Of a stretch of DNA of 34,484 bases, positions 15,496 to 25,491 are shown piece by piece. The stretch is taken from contig NZ_RDBP01000012.1 in NCBI RefSeq assembly GCF_008042045.1, forward strand, positions 2,229,314-2,263,797. The letters are read 5' to 3'. The stretch comes from Streptomyces sp. T39 (GTDB lineage: Bacteria > Actinomycetota > Actinomycetes > Streptomycetales > Streptomycetaceae). The notes beneath the pieces are model-generated. The model made no database searches. It saw only the letters and a list, made by a program, of their open reading frames with translations, and was not told the origin of the DNA. The number at the start of each line of letters is the position of its first letter. Position 1 is the first letter of the stretch. The position numbers and the translations under genes were made by a program.

Positions 15496-15524
15496 TTGAG
15501 TGACGCGATACATCGCGTTATGGT
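15496..15524 (+). promoter_or_regulatory. Promoter with palindromic operator filling its spacer, before the ABC exporter
   Basis: TTGAGT (15496-15501) and TATGGT (15519-15524) are separated by exactly 17 bases. A 7-bp perfect palindrome, ACGCGAT-AC-ATCGCGT (15503-15518), fills almost the whole spacer. A repressor bound there would block both boxes. The predicted start near 15531 leaves a leader of about 105 bases before the exporter ATPase. PadR, TetR or MarR family repressors are plausible binders; no regulator gene is adjacent apart from the MarR gene 1.5 kb upstream. Confidence 0.6.
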
Positions 15525-15635
15525 TCGGACCTGTCGGGCACGGCCCCGGTTCCGCGATCCCGGGGCCCCGATCCGCCCGCCTATCTACTCTTTCGCCTAC
15601 GCGATCCATCCACCTGTCACCTTGGGAGACCCCCT

Positions 15636-16660
<1,025 letters not shown>

Positions 16661-16664
<4 letters not shown>

Positions 16665-17521
16665 GCAGCACCGCAGAGGCGGTCAAGGTCGCCGCCCCCA
16701 GGCCGCGCGGCGGCATCGGCCAGTCGGTCGCCGACTCGCTGGTGGTGGCCAGGCGCAACCTGATCCGGATGAGCCGGATCCCCGAGATGATCATCTTCGG
16801 GATCATCCAGCCCGTGATGTTCGTGGTGCTCTTCAGCTACGTCTTCGGCGGCTCGATCAGCGTGCCCGGTGCCGGGCTCAGCGCCGAGGGCTACCGGGAG
16901 TTCCTGATGGCCGGCATCTTCGCGCAGACCGTCACCTTCGCCACGGCCGGTGCGGGCGCGGGGATCGCGGACGACATGCACAAGGGTCTGATCGACCGCT
17001 TCCGCTCGCTGCCGATGGCGCGCGGCGCGGTCCTGACCGGGCGGACCCTCGCCGACCTCGTCCAGACCACGCTCACCCTGGTGGTGCTGGCACTGGTGGC
17101 GCTGCTCGTCGGCTGGCGTACCCACGAGGGCTTCTTCAGCGTGCTCGCGGGCTTCGCCCTGCTGCTCCTGCTCGGCTACGCCTTCTCCTGGATCGGCGCG
17201 CTCATCGGGCTCTCGGTGCGCACCCCGGAGGCGGCCACCTCCGGCGGGCTGATCTGGCTCTTCCCGCTGACGTTCGTGTCGAACGCGTTCGTGCCGTCCG
17301 AGAACATGCCGTGGTTCCTGCAGACCGTCGCCAACTGGAACCCGTTCAGTGCGACCGTGCAGGCGTGCCGTGAGCTCTTCGGCAACCTGCCCCCCGGCTA
17401 CCCCGTGCCGGACGCCTGGCCGATGCAGAACCCGGCGCTCGCGTCGGTGCTGTGGTCGGTGCTGATCATCGTGGTCTTCCGCACCCTCGCGGTGCGCAAG
17501 TACCGTTCGGCCACCGCCTGA
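16661..17521 (+). CDS. ABC-2 type permease of the DrrB-like exporter
   Basis: A 286-aa integral membrane protein partnering the upstream ATPase. After a short cytoplasmic N-terminus (VVARRNLIRMSRIP) it shows about six hydrophobic spans, including IIQPVMFVVLFSYVFGG, TLVVLALVALLVGW, GFALLLLLGYAFSWIGAL and LWSVLIIVVFRTLAVRKY. The ABC-2 signature region GGLIWLFPLTFVSNAFVPSE precedes the last pair. The GTG start has AAGGAGAG upstream and overlaps the ATPase stop, so the two are translated together. The substrate is unknown; homologues export daunorubicin, other polyketides or lipids. A bidirectional terminator separates it from greA. Confidence 0.9.
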
Positions 17522-17537
17522 CCGGCGCCGGCACACG

Positions 17538-17580
17538 ACAGAGCCCCCGCGGCCGCCTTGCGGCGCCGCGGGGGCTCTGT
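17538..17580. terminator. Bidirectional hairpin terminator between the ABC exporter and greA
   Basis: A 16-bp perfect stem (17538-17553 with 17565-17580) with an 11-base loop lies between two convergent genes, 17 bases after each stop. The outer ends (ACAGAG/CTCTGT) are comparatively AT-rich. It should work on both strands. Confidence 0.8.
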
Positions 17581-17596
17581 GCCGTCGAGACCCGGA

Positions 17597-18094
17597 TCAG
17601 GCGGTGTACGGCTTGGCCGCGAGGATCCTCACCATGGCGCGGTTGCCGTTCGGCAGCTCGTACTCGGCGTCGTCGCCGACCTTCTTGCCGTTGACGCCGA
17701 CGCCGAGCGGGGACTGCGGCGAGTACGTCTCGATGTCCGAGCTCGCGTACTCGCGCGAGGCCATCAGGAAGGTCAGGGTGTCGTCCTCGTCGCCGTCGAA
17801 GGCGATCGTCACGACCATGCCGGGCTCGACGATGCCGTCGTCCGCGGGCGCCTCGCCGACCTTCGCACTGTCGAGGAGCTGGGTCAGCTGGCGCACACGG
17901 AGCTCCTGCTTGCCCTGCTCCTCCTTGGCCGCGTGGTACCCGCCGTTCTCCCGCAGGTCGCCCTCCTCGCGCGCCGCCTCGATCTTCTTGGCGATCTCGG
18001 TGCGCGCGGGACCAGACAGGTACTCCAGCTCGGCCTTGAGCTGGTTGTACGCCTCCTGGGTGAGCCAGGTGACGTTCTCGCTGGTCTGGGTCAC
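17597..18094 (-). CDS. greA: Transcription elongation factor GreA
   Basis: A 165-aa factor that binds the secondary channel of RNA polymerase and stimulates cleavage of backtracked RNA. The N-terminal coiled coil is clear (YNQLKAELEYLSG to about residue 75), with the acidic tip bearing EEGDLRENGGYHAAKEEQ. The C-terminal FKBP-like domain contains SPQSPLGVGVNGKKVGD. The GTG start at 18094 has GAGGAG 6 bases upstream. It is slightly longer than E. coli GreA (158 aa) and typical of actinobacteria. An imperfect hairpin lies in its leader. Confidence 0.95.
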   Translation of the reverse strand: MTQTSENVTWLTQEAYNQLKAELEYLSGPARTEIAKKIEAAREEGDLRENGGYHAAKEEQGKQELRVRQLTQLLDSAKVGEAPADDGIVEPGMVVTIAFDGDEDDTLTFLMASREYASSDIETYSPQSPLGVGVNGKKVGDDAEYELPNGNRAMVRILAAKPYTA

Positions 18095-18135
18095 AGGTGC
18101 TCCTCGTAGGTACTGGGAATACAAAGCAACGCCCT

Positions 18136-18161
18136 ACCCAGAAGGATTGTCCTTCCTGGGT
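18136..18161 (-). promoter_or_regulatory. Hairpin in the greA leader region
   Basis: An 11-bp stem with one bulged base, ACCCAGAAGGA-TTG-TCCTTCCTGGGT, lies about 42 bases upstream of the greA start. It is notably less GC-rich than its surroundings. It could be an attenuator, an operator, or a terminator for transcripts entering from upstream; nothing identifies which. Confidence 0.35.
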
Positions 18162-18305
18162 GGGCGAAACCACGAGCCTAACAATTTCGGGGCGAAAGGG
18201 GGAGGACATAAGCGTCCGGATCAAGGATTCCCCAGGTCAGCGCGGATCCCCGCCCTGGGGCGGATCGGGGCCTCCGGGCGGGCCCCGAGGCCCCGCGCGG
18301 GGGCC

Positions 18306-18713
18306 TCAGGCTGCCGTGCAGCCCGTCAGCTCCGCGCTGGTCGCCTCACGCGTGGTGCGGATCTTCACGACCCGGTCGATCCGGTCCGTGCCCGCGTCGT
18401 CGATCCGTGCGTCCAGCCGGCCGACCTCGGCGCCGTCCTCCGCGAGGGCCCGCACGGTGCACGTGCCGGTGGCGTCCGCGTCCTTGCGCACCTCCAGGTG
18501 CACCTGGACCTCTTTCGCGCCGTCGACGACGTCGAACTTGATGACCTCGGCGCTGATGCTCTGACCTGCGATGTAGTCGTAGCCGAACCAGCCGACCATC
18601 GCGATCAGGCCGGTGCCGAGCACGGCCCCGAGGATCTTCAGCCGACGGTCCGCGCGCTCGTCCGCCGAGCGGCCGTAGCGCCCCTGCGGAAGCTCCTCGC
18701 GCACACCAGCCAT
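18306..18713 (-). CDS. DUF4307 membrane protein
   Basis: A 135-aa protein with a cytoplasmic basic N-terminus (GRYGRSADERADRRLK), one membrane span (ILGAVLGTGLIAMVGWFGYDYI) and an outer beta-rich domain containing KEVQVHLEVRKDADATGTCTV and ending in ELTGCTAA. The two cysteines of the outer domain could form a disulfide. This layout matches DUF4307, an actinobacterial family of unknown function that I recall beside mca in streptomycetes and mycobacteria. ATG at 18713 has AAGGGA about 7 bases upstream. It is divergent from mca (97 bases between starts). Confidence 0.8.
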   Translation of the reverse strand: MAGVREELPQGRYGRSADERADRRLKILGAVLGTGLIAMVGWFGYDYIAGQSISAEVIKFDVVDGAKEVQVHLEVRKDADATGTCTVRALAEDGAEVGRLDARIDDAGTDRIDRVVKIRTTREATSAELTGCTAA

Positions 18714-18810
18714 GATCGATCCCTTCGGGTCCCGGGGACAGGAATTTTCCACCCCCCGGTTCGGTCACTATAGAGAGCGCACGACGCGACGAATCACTGA
18801 GGATCGAGTC

Positions 18811-19692
18811 TTGACTGAGCAGCTGCGACTGATGGCCGTGCACGCGCACCCCGACGACGAGTCGAGCAAAGGCGCGGCCACGATGGCGAAGTATGTGTCC
18901 GAGGGGGTGGACGTGCTGGTCGTGACCTGCACGGGAGGCGAGCGCGGCTCCATCCTCAATCCGAAGCTCCAGGGTGACGCCTCCATCGAGGCCAACATCC
19001 ACGAGGTCCGCCGGAAGGAGATGGACGAAGCGCGCGCGATCCTGGGCGTCTCCCAGGAGTGGCTCGGCTTCGTCGACTCGGGCCTGCCGGAGGGCGACCC
19101 GCTGCCCCCGCTGCCCGAGGGCTGCTTCGCCCTGGAGGACCTCGACAAGGCGGCGGGCGAGCTGGTGCGCAAGATCCGCGCGTTCCGGCCGCAGGTCATC
19201 ACCACGTACGACGAGAACGGCGGCTACCCGCACCCGGACCACATCATGACCCACAAGATCACGATGGTGGCCTTCGAGGGCAGCGCGGACACCGAGAAGT
19301 TCCCGGAGTCCGAGTACGGCGAGGCGTACCAGCCCCAGAAGCTGTACTACAACCAGGGCTTCAACCGGCCGCGCACCGTCGCCCTCCACGAGGCGCTGCT
19401 GGAGCGCGGGCTGGAGTCCCCGTACGGGGAGTGGCTGGAGCGCTGGAAGGAGTTCGAGCGTGCCGAGCGCACGCTGACGACGTACGTCCCGTGCGCCGAC
19501 TTCTTCGAGACGCGCGACAGGGCCCTGATCGCCCACGCCACGCAGATCGACCCCGACGGGGGCTGGTTCCGCGTGCCGATGGCGGTCCAGAAGGAGGTCT
19601 GGCCGACCGAGGAGTACGAGCTCGCGAAGTCCCTCGTGGACACCTCCCTCCCCGAGGACGACCTCTTCGCGGGCATCCGCGACAATGCCTGA
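18811..19692 (+). CDS. mca: Mycothiol S-conjugate amidase
   Basis: A 293-aa zinc hydrolase of the LmbE/GlcNAc deacetylase family. It cleaves mycothiol-toxin conjugates to a mercapturic acid, which is exported, plus GlcN-inositol. The zinc ligands are seen in HAHPDDE (His, Asp) near residue 12 and in the YPHPDHIMTH region. The segment TCTGGERGSILNPKL is typical of Mca rather than the deacetylase MshB. TTG at 18811 (LTEQLRLMAVHAHPDD) is preferred: GAGGAT lies upstream and the family N-terminus begins just there; ATG at 18832 would truncate it. Its presence implies a mycothiol-using actinobacterium. The next small gene overlaps its 3' end. Confidence 0.93.
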   Translation: MTEQLRLMAVHAHPDDESSKGAATMAKYVSEGVDVLVVTCTGGERGSILNPKLQGDASIEANIHEVRRKEMDEARAILGVSQEWLGFVDSGLPEGDPLPPLPEGCFALEDLDKAAGELVRKIRAFRPQVITTYDENGGYPHPDHIMTHKITMVAFEGSADTEKFPESEYGEAYQPQKLYYNQGFNRPRTVALHEALLERGLESPYGEWLERWKEFERAERTLTTYVPCADFFETRDRALIAHATQIDPDGGWFRVPMAVQKEVWPTEEYELAKSLVDTSLPEDDLFAGIRDNA

Positions 19693-19927
19693 TATGAGCG
19701 CTAGCGCAAACCTCGCAATGACGCACGTCGCCACCCTGGCCAAGGAGCTGGACGAGAACAAGGTCACCCCCGGTGTCCTGGGCTTTCTCGTCTTCGCGGC
19801 GCTGGCGGTCGGTGTGTGGCTGCTGATGAAGTCGATGAACCGCCACATGGGCCGGGTGAACTTCGAGGAGAAGCCCGAGCCGGAGACCGCCGCCCCGCGC
19901 GAGCGGGCGAGCGGCGGCTCCGCCTGA
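19685..19927 (+). CDS. Small membrane protein downstream of mca
   Basis: An 80-aa protein with a helical N-terminus (THVATLAKELDENKVTPG), one membrane span (VLGFLVFAALAVGVWLLM) and a polar tail with KSMNRHMGRVNFEEKPEPE. It overlaps the mca stop by 8 bases from the ATG at 19685; a second in-frame ATG at 19694 starts just after the mca stop. The overlap implies co-translation with mca. Homologues sit in the same place in other streptomycetes (from memory). No function is known; an accessory role in mycothiol metabolism is only contextual. Confidence 0.75.
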   Translation: MPDMSASANLAMTHVATLAKELDENKVTPGVLGFLVFAALAVGVWLLMKSMNRHMGRVNFEEKPEPETAAPRERASGGSA

Positions 19928-19943
19928 CGGGGGGCGCCAGTGT

Positions 19944-19988
19944 CGGCATGACTGGATGACATCCGATGGGCGTCATCCAGTCATGCCG
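19944..19988. repeat. 17-bp perfect inverted repeat, possible terminator or operator
   Basis: CGGCATGACTGGATGAC (19944-19960) is exactly repeated in reverse complement at 19972-19988, with an 11-base loop. It lies 17 bases after the small membrane gene and has distinctly lower GC than its surroundings. It could end the mca transcript. The following sequence to 20170 contains no gene I can support. Confidence 0.6.
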
Positions 19989-20170
19989 TAGGGGATGCCG
20001 CGCCTCGCGAAGGACGCTCACGGAGGCCGGGCTGCTCGAAGCCGTCGGCAACTCCGGGCCCGCTCCTGCGTGCCGGGCCCGGACTCCCCCCGGGACGTGC
20101 TCCACCGCGCGCGGCAGCCGGTGCGGCTCACGGACCCGTACGAGCCCGCCTGACGGACCGGGGGCGCCCC

Positions 20171-20818
20171 CTACATGTCCAGACCCCACGGGTCGAGGCC
20201 CGAGTAGACGTAGGCGGTGCGGGCGCCGGGGGCGTCGCGGCAGAGGGCCTCGCCGGTGTGGAGGGCGACGAGGAGGTCCTCGCCGCGCCACCAGGTGTCG
20301 GCCAGGCCGCGGACCTCGGGCACGGCGTCGCAGTCGGCCAGCGGGAGGGCGTCCACGTCGTCGCCGGTCACCGTGGTGACGCACCGCGACCACTTCCGCG
20401 CGTGGTACGCGAGCGCCACGGACTCGACCCAGCCGTCGACCGAGGCGTGCAGCGGCGTCCAGCGCCGCGCGCGGATCCCGAACGAGTCGTCGGGGCCGAT
20501 CACGAACGAGAAGTCCACCGACGCCCGCTGCATCCCCGCCCCGAACCACCAGCCGTCGGCGTCCTCCTCCGGCACGTCCGGGTCGAAGTACTTCGGCCCG
20601 CCCTCGTACTGCGGGGAGGGCGGCAGCAGCAGCCCGCCCCACCGGTCCTGGAACGCCGCCATGCGGTCGATCTGCTCCGCCGGGATCCCGCGCTCCCGCC
20701 ACCAGGCCCGGTTCCGCTCGACGGGGGTGACGTCCACCCGGACGCAGTGGCCGCCCACCAGGGACCGGGCACGCCGGGACAGCCCTACGGGGGCGCGGCC
20801 GACGAGGTTGAGTTCCAT
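20171..20818 (-). CDS. Hypothetical protein
   Basis: A 215-aa protein without signal peptide or membrane span, so probably cytosolic. It is rich in Trp (for example RNRAWWRERGIP, DGWWFGAGM, ADTWWRGEDLL) and in Asp/Glu, and ends in YVYSGLDPWGLDM. Codon use is typical of the neighbours, supporting a real gene. I do not recognise a domain. The size and Trp-rich character faintly resemble SMI1/KNR4-like or immunity proteins, but no diagnostic motif supports that. ATG at 20818 (MELNLVGRAP) is the natural start. It lies 81 bases downstream of the STAND gene stop on the same strand and could share its transcript. Confidence 0.6.
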   Translation of the reverse strand: MELNLVGRAPVGLSRRARSLVGGHCVRVDVTPVERNRAWWRERGIPAEQIDRMAAFQDRWGGLLLPPSPQYEGGPKYFDPDVPEEDADGWWFGAGMQRASVDFSFVIGPDDSFGIRARRWTPLHASVDGWVESVALAYHARKWSRCVTTVTGDDVDALPLADCDAVPEVRGLADTWWRGEDLLVALHTGEALCRDAPGARTAYVYSGLDPWGLDM

Positions 20819-20899
20819 GCGGGGACCTTAGAGGCCGCCGGGGGCCGGTGCGGTGGCGGGCCGACCGCACCGGCCCGGTTCACGGGGTGCGCGGCCCGG

Positions 20900-23696
20900 T
20901 CACTTCACCGGGACCCCCATCACCTCGCGGGCATGACGGCCCGGGACCAGGCCCAGGTCCCATGCCTGCCAGCCGTCCTCCAGGCGGACGCCTCGCTCCA
21001 GCATGAGCCGCAGCGCCTCCGCGCAGTCCTCCAGCTTCGGGTCGCGCGACGGGTGCCGGGCGGACATCAGACGGGACAGCTCCTCCTGGGCCACCACCGT
21101 GCCCACCTCCGTCCCGCCGGGGGAGGCGTACGGCAGCAGCGTGCAGCGCAGGAACGCCGCCCAGTCGCCGCCCCGGCGGTCCTCGTAGGAGGCGAAGAGC
21201 ACCGCGGCCTCGTCGCACAGCGCCAGCGCCTGCGGGGCCCGCTTGTTGCCGGCGTCGATCATGGCCAGCTCCAGACAGGTCCACGCCTCGCCGTGGGCGA
21301 CCTTGATCCGCGCGAAGTCGGCGCGGGCGTCCATCAGCAGCTGCCGGGCGAAGCCGGAGTTGAGCAGGTTGCCCGTCTGCGCCGCGCGCTGGTCGCGGGT
21401 GACCCGCCCCGAGTGGTGGCGCGCGCACGCCAGGCCGTACACGTCCCGCATCCGCGAGAACATCGTGCGGGCCCGTTCCAGCTCCCGGACCGCCTCGTCC
21501 CGGCGCCCCTCCTCCTCCAGGGCCTGGCCCAGGTAGTACAGCGTCCACGCCTCCCCGCGGGCGTCCTCGTTCTCCCGGTGGCGGGCGAGCGCCGGCCGCA
21601 GCTGCTCGACGGCCTCGGCCGAATCCCCGTCGACCAGCCGGGCCCGCGCCAGCTGCGTGCACGCCCAGGCCTCGCCACGGGCGTCCTGGGTGCGCCCGTA
21701 CAGGTCGAGCGCCGTGCGCAGCGCCTCGTCCGCGCCCGGCACGTCGCCCATCCGCAGACACACCTGCCCCAGCTGGAACTGCGTCCACGCCTCGCCGTGC
21801 AGTGACTCGCCCTCCCGGTGCAGCCGCAGCGCCGTCTCCAGCAGCCGCAGAGCCTCCGCGAGGTTCGCCCGGTCCCGCTCGACGGCGGCCAGCGCGTGCA
21901 GTGACCACGCCCGGTCCTCGGCCTGTTCGGGCGACGACTGGAGGGAGATCGCCTCGTTCAGCCGGGCCGCCGCCTCCGTCAGGTTGCCCTGGTGGTGCAG
22001 CGTGATGCCGAGCGAGCACAGGGCGAGCGCCGCGCCCGCGTCGTGCTGCGCCTCGCGGTAGAGGCCGACGACGGACGACAGCGTGGTGCGCGCCGTGTCC
22101 AGCTCGCCGAGCTGACGGGCCGCGATACCGGTGCGCCAGCGCACCGACCGTTCCAGCAGCCCCTGGTCCACCGCCTGCGTCAGTTCGCTGATCTCGCCCA
22201 GCCGGTACAGGTCGCCCCGCAGCAGGCAGTAGTCGCACAGTGCGCCCAGCAGCCCGAGCACCGCCTGCTGGTTGACGCCGTCCGCGTGCCGCAGGGCCGA
22301 GGTGATGAAGCTGGACTCGTCGTCCAGCCAGCGCAGCGCCGCGTCCAGCGAGGGGAAGCCGTGCGCGCCGAAGTTCCCCGCCCGGGTCGACATCTTGCCG
22401 TCGACCATGCGGATCACCGCGCCCGCGAGGTCCGCGTAGTTCTCGATCAGCCGCTCCTGCGCGGCCGTGCGGTCGTCCGCGTCCTCCTCGTCCAGCAGCC
22501 GCGCCCGCGCGAACGCCCGCACGGCGTCGTGCAGCCGGTAGCGGCTCGCCCGCACCCGCTCGACGAGACCGGCATCCGCCAGCACGGTCAGCAGCCGCTG
22601 CGCCTCCTGCTCGTCGGCCCCCAGCAGCGCCGCGGCGGCGGCCGCGCCGAGCGAGGCGCGGCCCGCGAGGGCCAGGCGGCGCAGCAGCCGCCGCGCCTGG
22701 TCCGGCTGGTCGGTGTAGCGCAGCCACAGGGCGCGCTCCACCGGGTCCACCGGCCCGTAGGCGTCGAGGTCGGCCGCGAGGCGGTCGGCACCGCGCTGGG
22801 CGAGGGAGGAGCCCGCGATCCGCAGGGCGAGCGGCAGTCCGCCGCACAACTCCCGCACCCGGTCCGAGGACTGGGCGTCGTACGGCACCGGCCCGGCGCC
22901 CGCGGCGCCCGCCGTCCCGCGCAGCAGCTCCTCGGCGCCGGCCGCGTCCAGCGCCTCGACCGGCAGCTCGTGCACCCACGCCGGGAGGTCGTCGGGCAGG
23001 GCGATCGGGCGGCGTGCCGTGACCAGCACCAGGGAGTCGGACCGCTCCGGCAGCAGGGTGCGCACCTGTTCGGGGTCGGCGGCGTCGTCCAGCACGATCG
23101 TGACCGGCAGGCCCGTCAGATGCTGGTGGTACAGCTCGCCGAGACGCCGCACCTGCTGCTCCGGCGACGACCGCTCCCGGAACAGCAGCTGCTCGCGCGG
23201 TGCGCCCAGCCGGTTCAGCAGGTGCAGCAGCGCGTCCCGGGTGGAGAGCGGCCGGCCGCTCTCGCCGCGCAGGTCCACCACGCAGGCGCCCCGGAACTGG
23301 TCCTTCAGATGGTGCGCGGCCCGCACCGCCAGCGTCGTGCGCCCGGAGCCCGGGTCGCCGTGCAGCACCACCAGCGTCGGCTTCGTCTCCGTCGACGCGC
23401 GGGCCGCGTGCACCCACTGCGCGATCCGCGTCAGATGCTCCCGGCGGCCGGCGAACGGCCCCTGCGGGTCGGGGAGATGGCCGAACGACTGCTCCAGCAC
23501 CGACCTGCGGCGTGCCGCCGCGCTGCGGTCCGCGCCGCGCAGCCGCGGCGCGGGCGCCGCCGCCTTCTTCGCGGGCCGGGCCGCCGCCGACAGCATCCGC
23601 TGCTGGTCGAGGAACGGACGTATGCCCCGCACCTCCAGGGCGGTCAGCCACTGCAGGCGCAACTGCTCCGGTCCGCCCGGCTGACCCGCCGCCCCC
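20900..23696 (-). CDS. STAND-class ATPase with NB-ARC domain and TPR array, 5' end truncated
   Basis: About 930 residues of a large signalling or regulatory ATPase. The nucleotide-binding domain has the P-loop [12 protein letters not shown] (encoded around 23335-23361), a Walker B region [10 protein letters not shown], and downstream NB-ARC features including [19 protein letters not shown] and a winged-helix-like part ([16 protein letters not shown]). From about residue 360 a long series of TPR units follows, many with the pattern ARGEAW...LG/LA, such as [18 protein letters not shown] and [18 protein letters not shown]. The architecture is that of AfsR/GutR-like proteins without a recognisable N-terminal effector domain. 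The sequence is interrupted at 23696/23697 by the left arm of the 299-bp inverted repeat. The first visible residues ([16 protein letters not shown]) are mid-protein in character, so the true start and any N-terminal domain are missing. Confidence 0.8.
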
Positions 23697-24531
23697 GGGC
23701 GTTGTCGTAGAGCATCTTCTCGAAGTGCGGGACCACCCACTCCCGGTCCACCGAGTACCGCGCGAAACCGCCCGCCAGCTGGTCGTAGATGCCGCCGCGC
23801 GCCATCGCCTCCGCCGTGTGGGCGGCCATGTCCAGCGCGCCCTGGGCACCGGTGCGGGCGTGGTGGCGCAGCAGGAACTCGATCACCATCGACGGCGGGA
23901 ACTTCGGCGCCCCGCCGAACCCTCCGTGCTTCTCGTCGTAGTCCCTGGCCAGCCCGAGCAGCGCCTGCGCGAGCTCGTCCTCGCCCGGTGTCCCCTGCCC
24001 CGCCGTGCGCGAGGATGGAGGCATGGCGAACCGACTTGCGCAGGCCACGTCCCCCTATCTCCTCCAGCACGCCGAGAACCCCGTCGACTGGTGGCCCTGG
24101 GAGCCCGCCGCCTTCGAGGAGGCGAGGCGGCGGGGTGTGCCGGTGTTCCTCAGCGTCGGGTACAGCAGCTGCCACTGGTGCCATGTGCTGGCGCGCGAGA
24201 GCTTCGAGGACGCGGAGACGGCCGCGTACATGGGGGACACCGGGCGAGGACGAGCTCGCGCAGGCGCTGCTCGGGCTGGCCAGGGACTACGACGAGAAGC
24301 ACGGAGGGTTCGGCGGGGCGCCGAAGTTCCCGCCGTCGATGGTGATCGAGTTCCTGCTGCGCCACCACGCCCGCACCGGTGCCCAGGGCGCGCTGGACAT
24401 GGCCGCCCACACGGCGGAGGCGATGGCGCGCGGCGGCATCTACGACCAGCTGGCGGGCGGTTTCGCGCGGTACTCGGTGGACCGGGAGTGGGTGGTCCCG
24501 CACTTCGAGAAGATGCTCTACGACAACGCCC
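23697..24531. repeat. Perfect 299-bp inverted repeat with 237-base spacer
   Basis: Left arm 23697-23995 is the reverse complement of right arm 24233-24531; the position sum is 48228 at both ends, and the arms match wherever compared. The right arm is genuine coding sequence of the thioredoxin-domain gene and continues uninterrupted past 24531. The left arm is an inverted copy wedged between that gene and the divergent STAND gene. The inner edge of the right arm (24233) coincides exactly with a break in the reading frame of the gene. This points to a chimeric join rather than a biological element, though genuine rearrangement is not excluded. Confidence 0.93.
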
Positions 24532-25458
24532 TGCTGTGCCGCGCCTACGCGCATCTGTGGCGGGCCACCGGCAGCGGACTGGCCCGGCGGATCGCGCTGG
24601 AGACGGCCGACTTCCTGGTGAGCGAACTGCGCACCGCCGAGGGCGGTTTCGCCTCCGCGCTGGACGCGGACAGCGACACGGCGGACGGCGGGCACGCCGA
24701 GGGCGCGTTCTACGTGTGGACGCCCGCGCAGCTGCGTGAGGTGCTGGGCGAGGAGGACGGCGCGCGGGCCGCCGAGCTGTACGGGGTGACGGAGGAGGGC
24801 ACCTTCGAGGAGGGCGCCTCGGTGCTGCGCCTGCCGGCCGGGGAGCCGGACGCCGAGCTGCGGGCGCGGCTGCTGGCGGCGCGGGAGGCGCGGCCGAGGC
24901 CGGGCCGGGACGACAAGGTGGTGGCGGCCTGGAACGGGCTCGCGATCGCCGCGCTCGCGGAGACCGGCGCCTACTTCGGCCGTCCCGACCTCGTGGAGCG
25001 CGCCACGGAGGCCGCCGATCTGCTGGTGCGGCTGCACATGGACTTCGGGGCCGGCGGCGTGCGGCTGCACCGGACGTCGAGGGACGGCAGGGCCGGCACC
25101 GGCGCCGGGGTGCTGGAGGACTACGCGGACGTGGCGGAGGGCTTCCTCGCGCTGGCGCGCGCCGCGGTTCATCGGATGGGGGCTCGCGGTGGCGGAGGCG
25201 CTGCTGGACGGGCCGCGCGAGGTGGCGGTCGTGGGCCCCCGGGGCGACGCGCGCCGCGGTGAGCTTCACCACAGGGCCCTGCTGGCGACCGCGCCGGGAG
25301 CGGTGGTCGCGGTGGGCGAGCCGGACGGCGACGAGTTCCCCCTTCTGGCGGATCGGCCTTTGCTGGACGGGAGTTCGACCGCGTACGTCTGCCGCGCATT
25401 CGTGTGCGAGGCACCGACCACAGACGAAGCAGAACTTGCCCGAAAGCTCATCAACTGA
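24023..25458 (+). pseudogene. Thioredoxin-domain protein (YyaL/DUF255 family), broken by two internal deletions
   Basis: The intact family has an N-terminal thioredoxin-like domain and a C-terminal (alpha/alpha)6-barrel-like region. Here codons 1-70 run from ATG at 24023 through [17 protein letters not shown] and the active-site motif SSCHWCH (C50, C53) to AAYM at 24232. At 24233 the sequence jumps to [12 protein letters not shown] in another frame; roughly 110-130 family codons are missing. That frame runs through [26 protein letters not shown] and [10 protein letters not shown] to FLALA near 25155, where a second loss (about 100 codons by recollection of the family) shifts to a third frame beginning PRFIGWGLAVAEALLDG and ending at the stop at 25458. 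Three frames are therefore needed. The pieces look undecayed, so recent or artificial deletion is likelier than an old pseudogene. Confidence 0.85.
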
Positions 25459-25491
25459 GCCCGAACCGGAGGAATTTAACGCGGGAGCACC

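Noticed and set aside
19966..20379. An open frame after the mca operon, with family-like snatches LTEAGLLEAVGNSG and, in another frame, RDVLHRARQPVRLTDPYEPA
   Set aside because: Two frames would be needed, no start or ribosome site is evident, and the rest runs antisense into the neighbouring gene. It may be a gene remnant, but I cannot support it.
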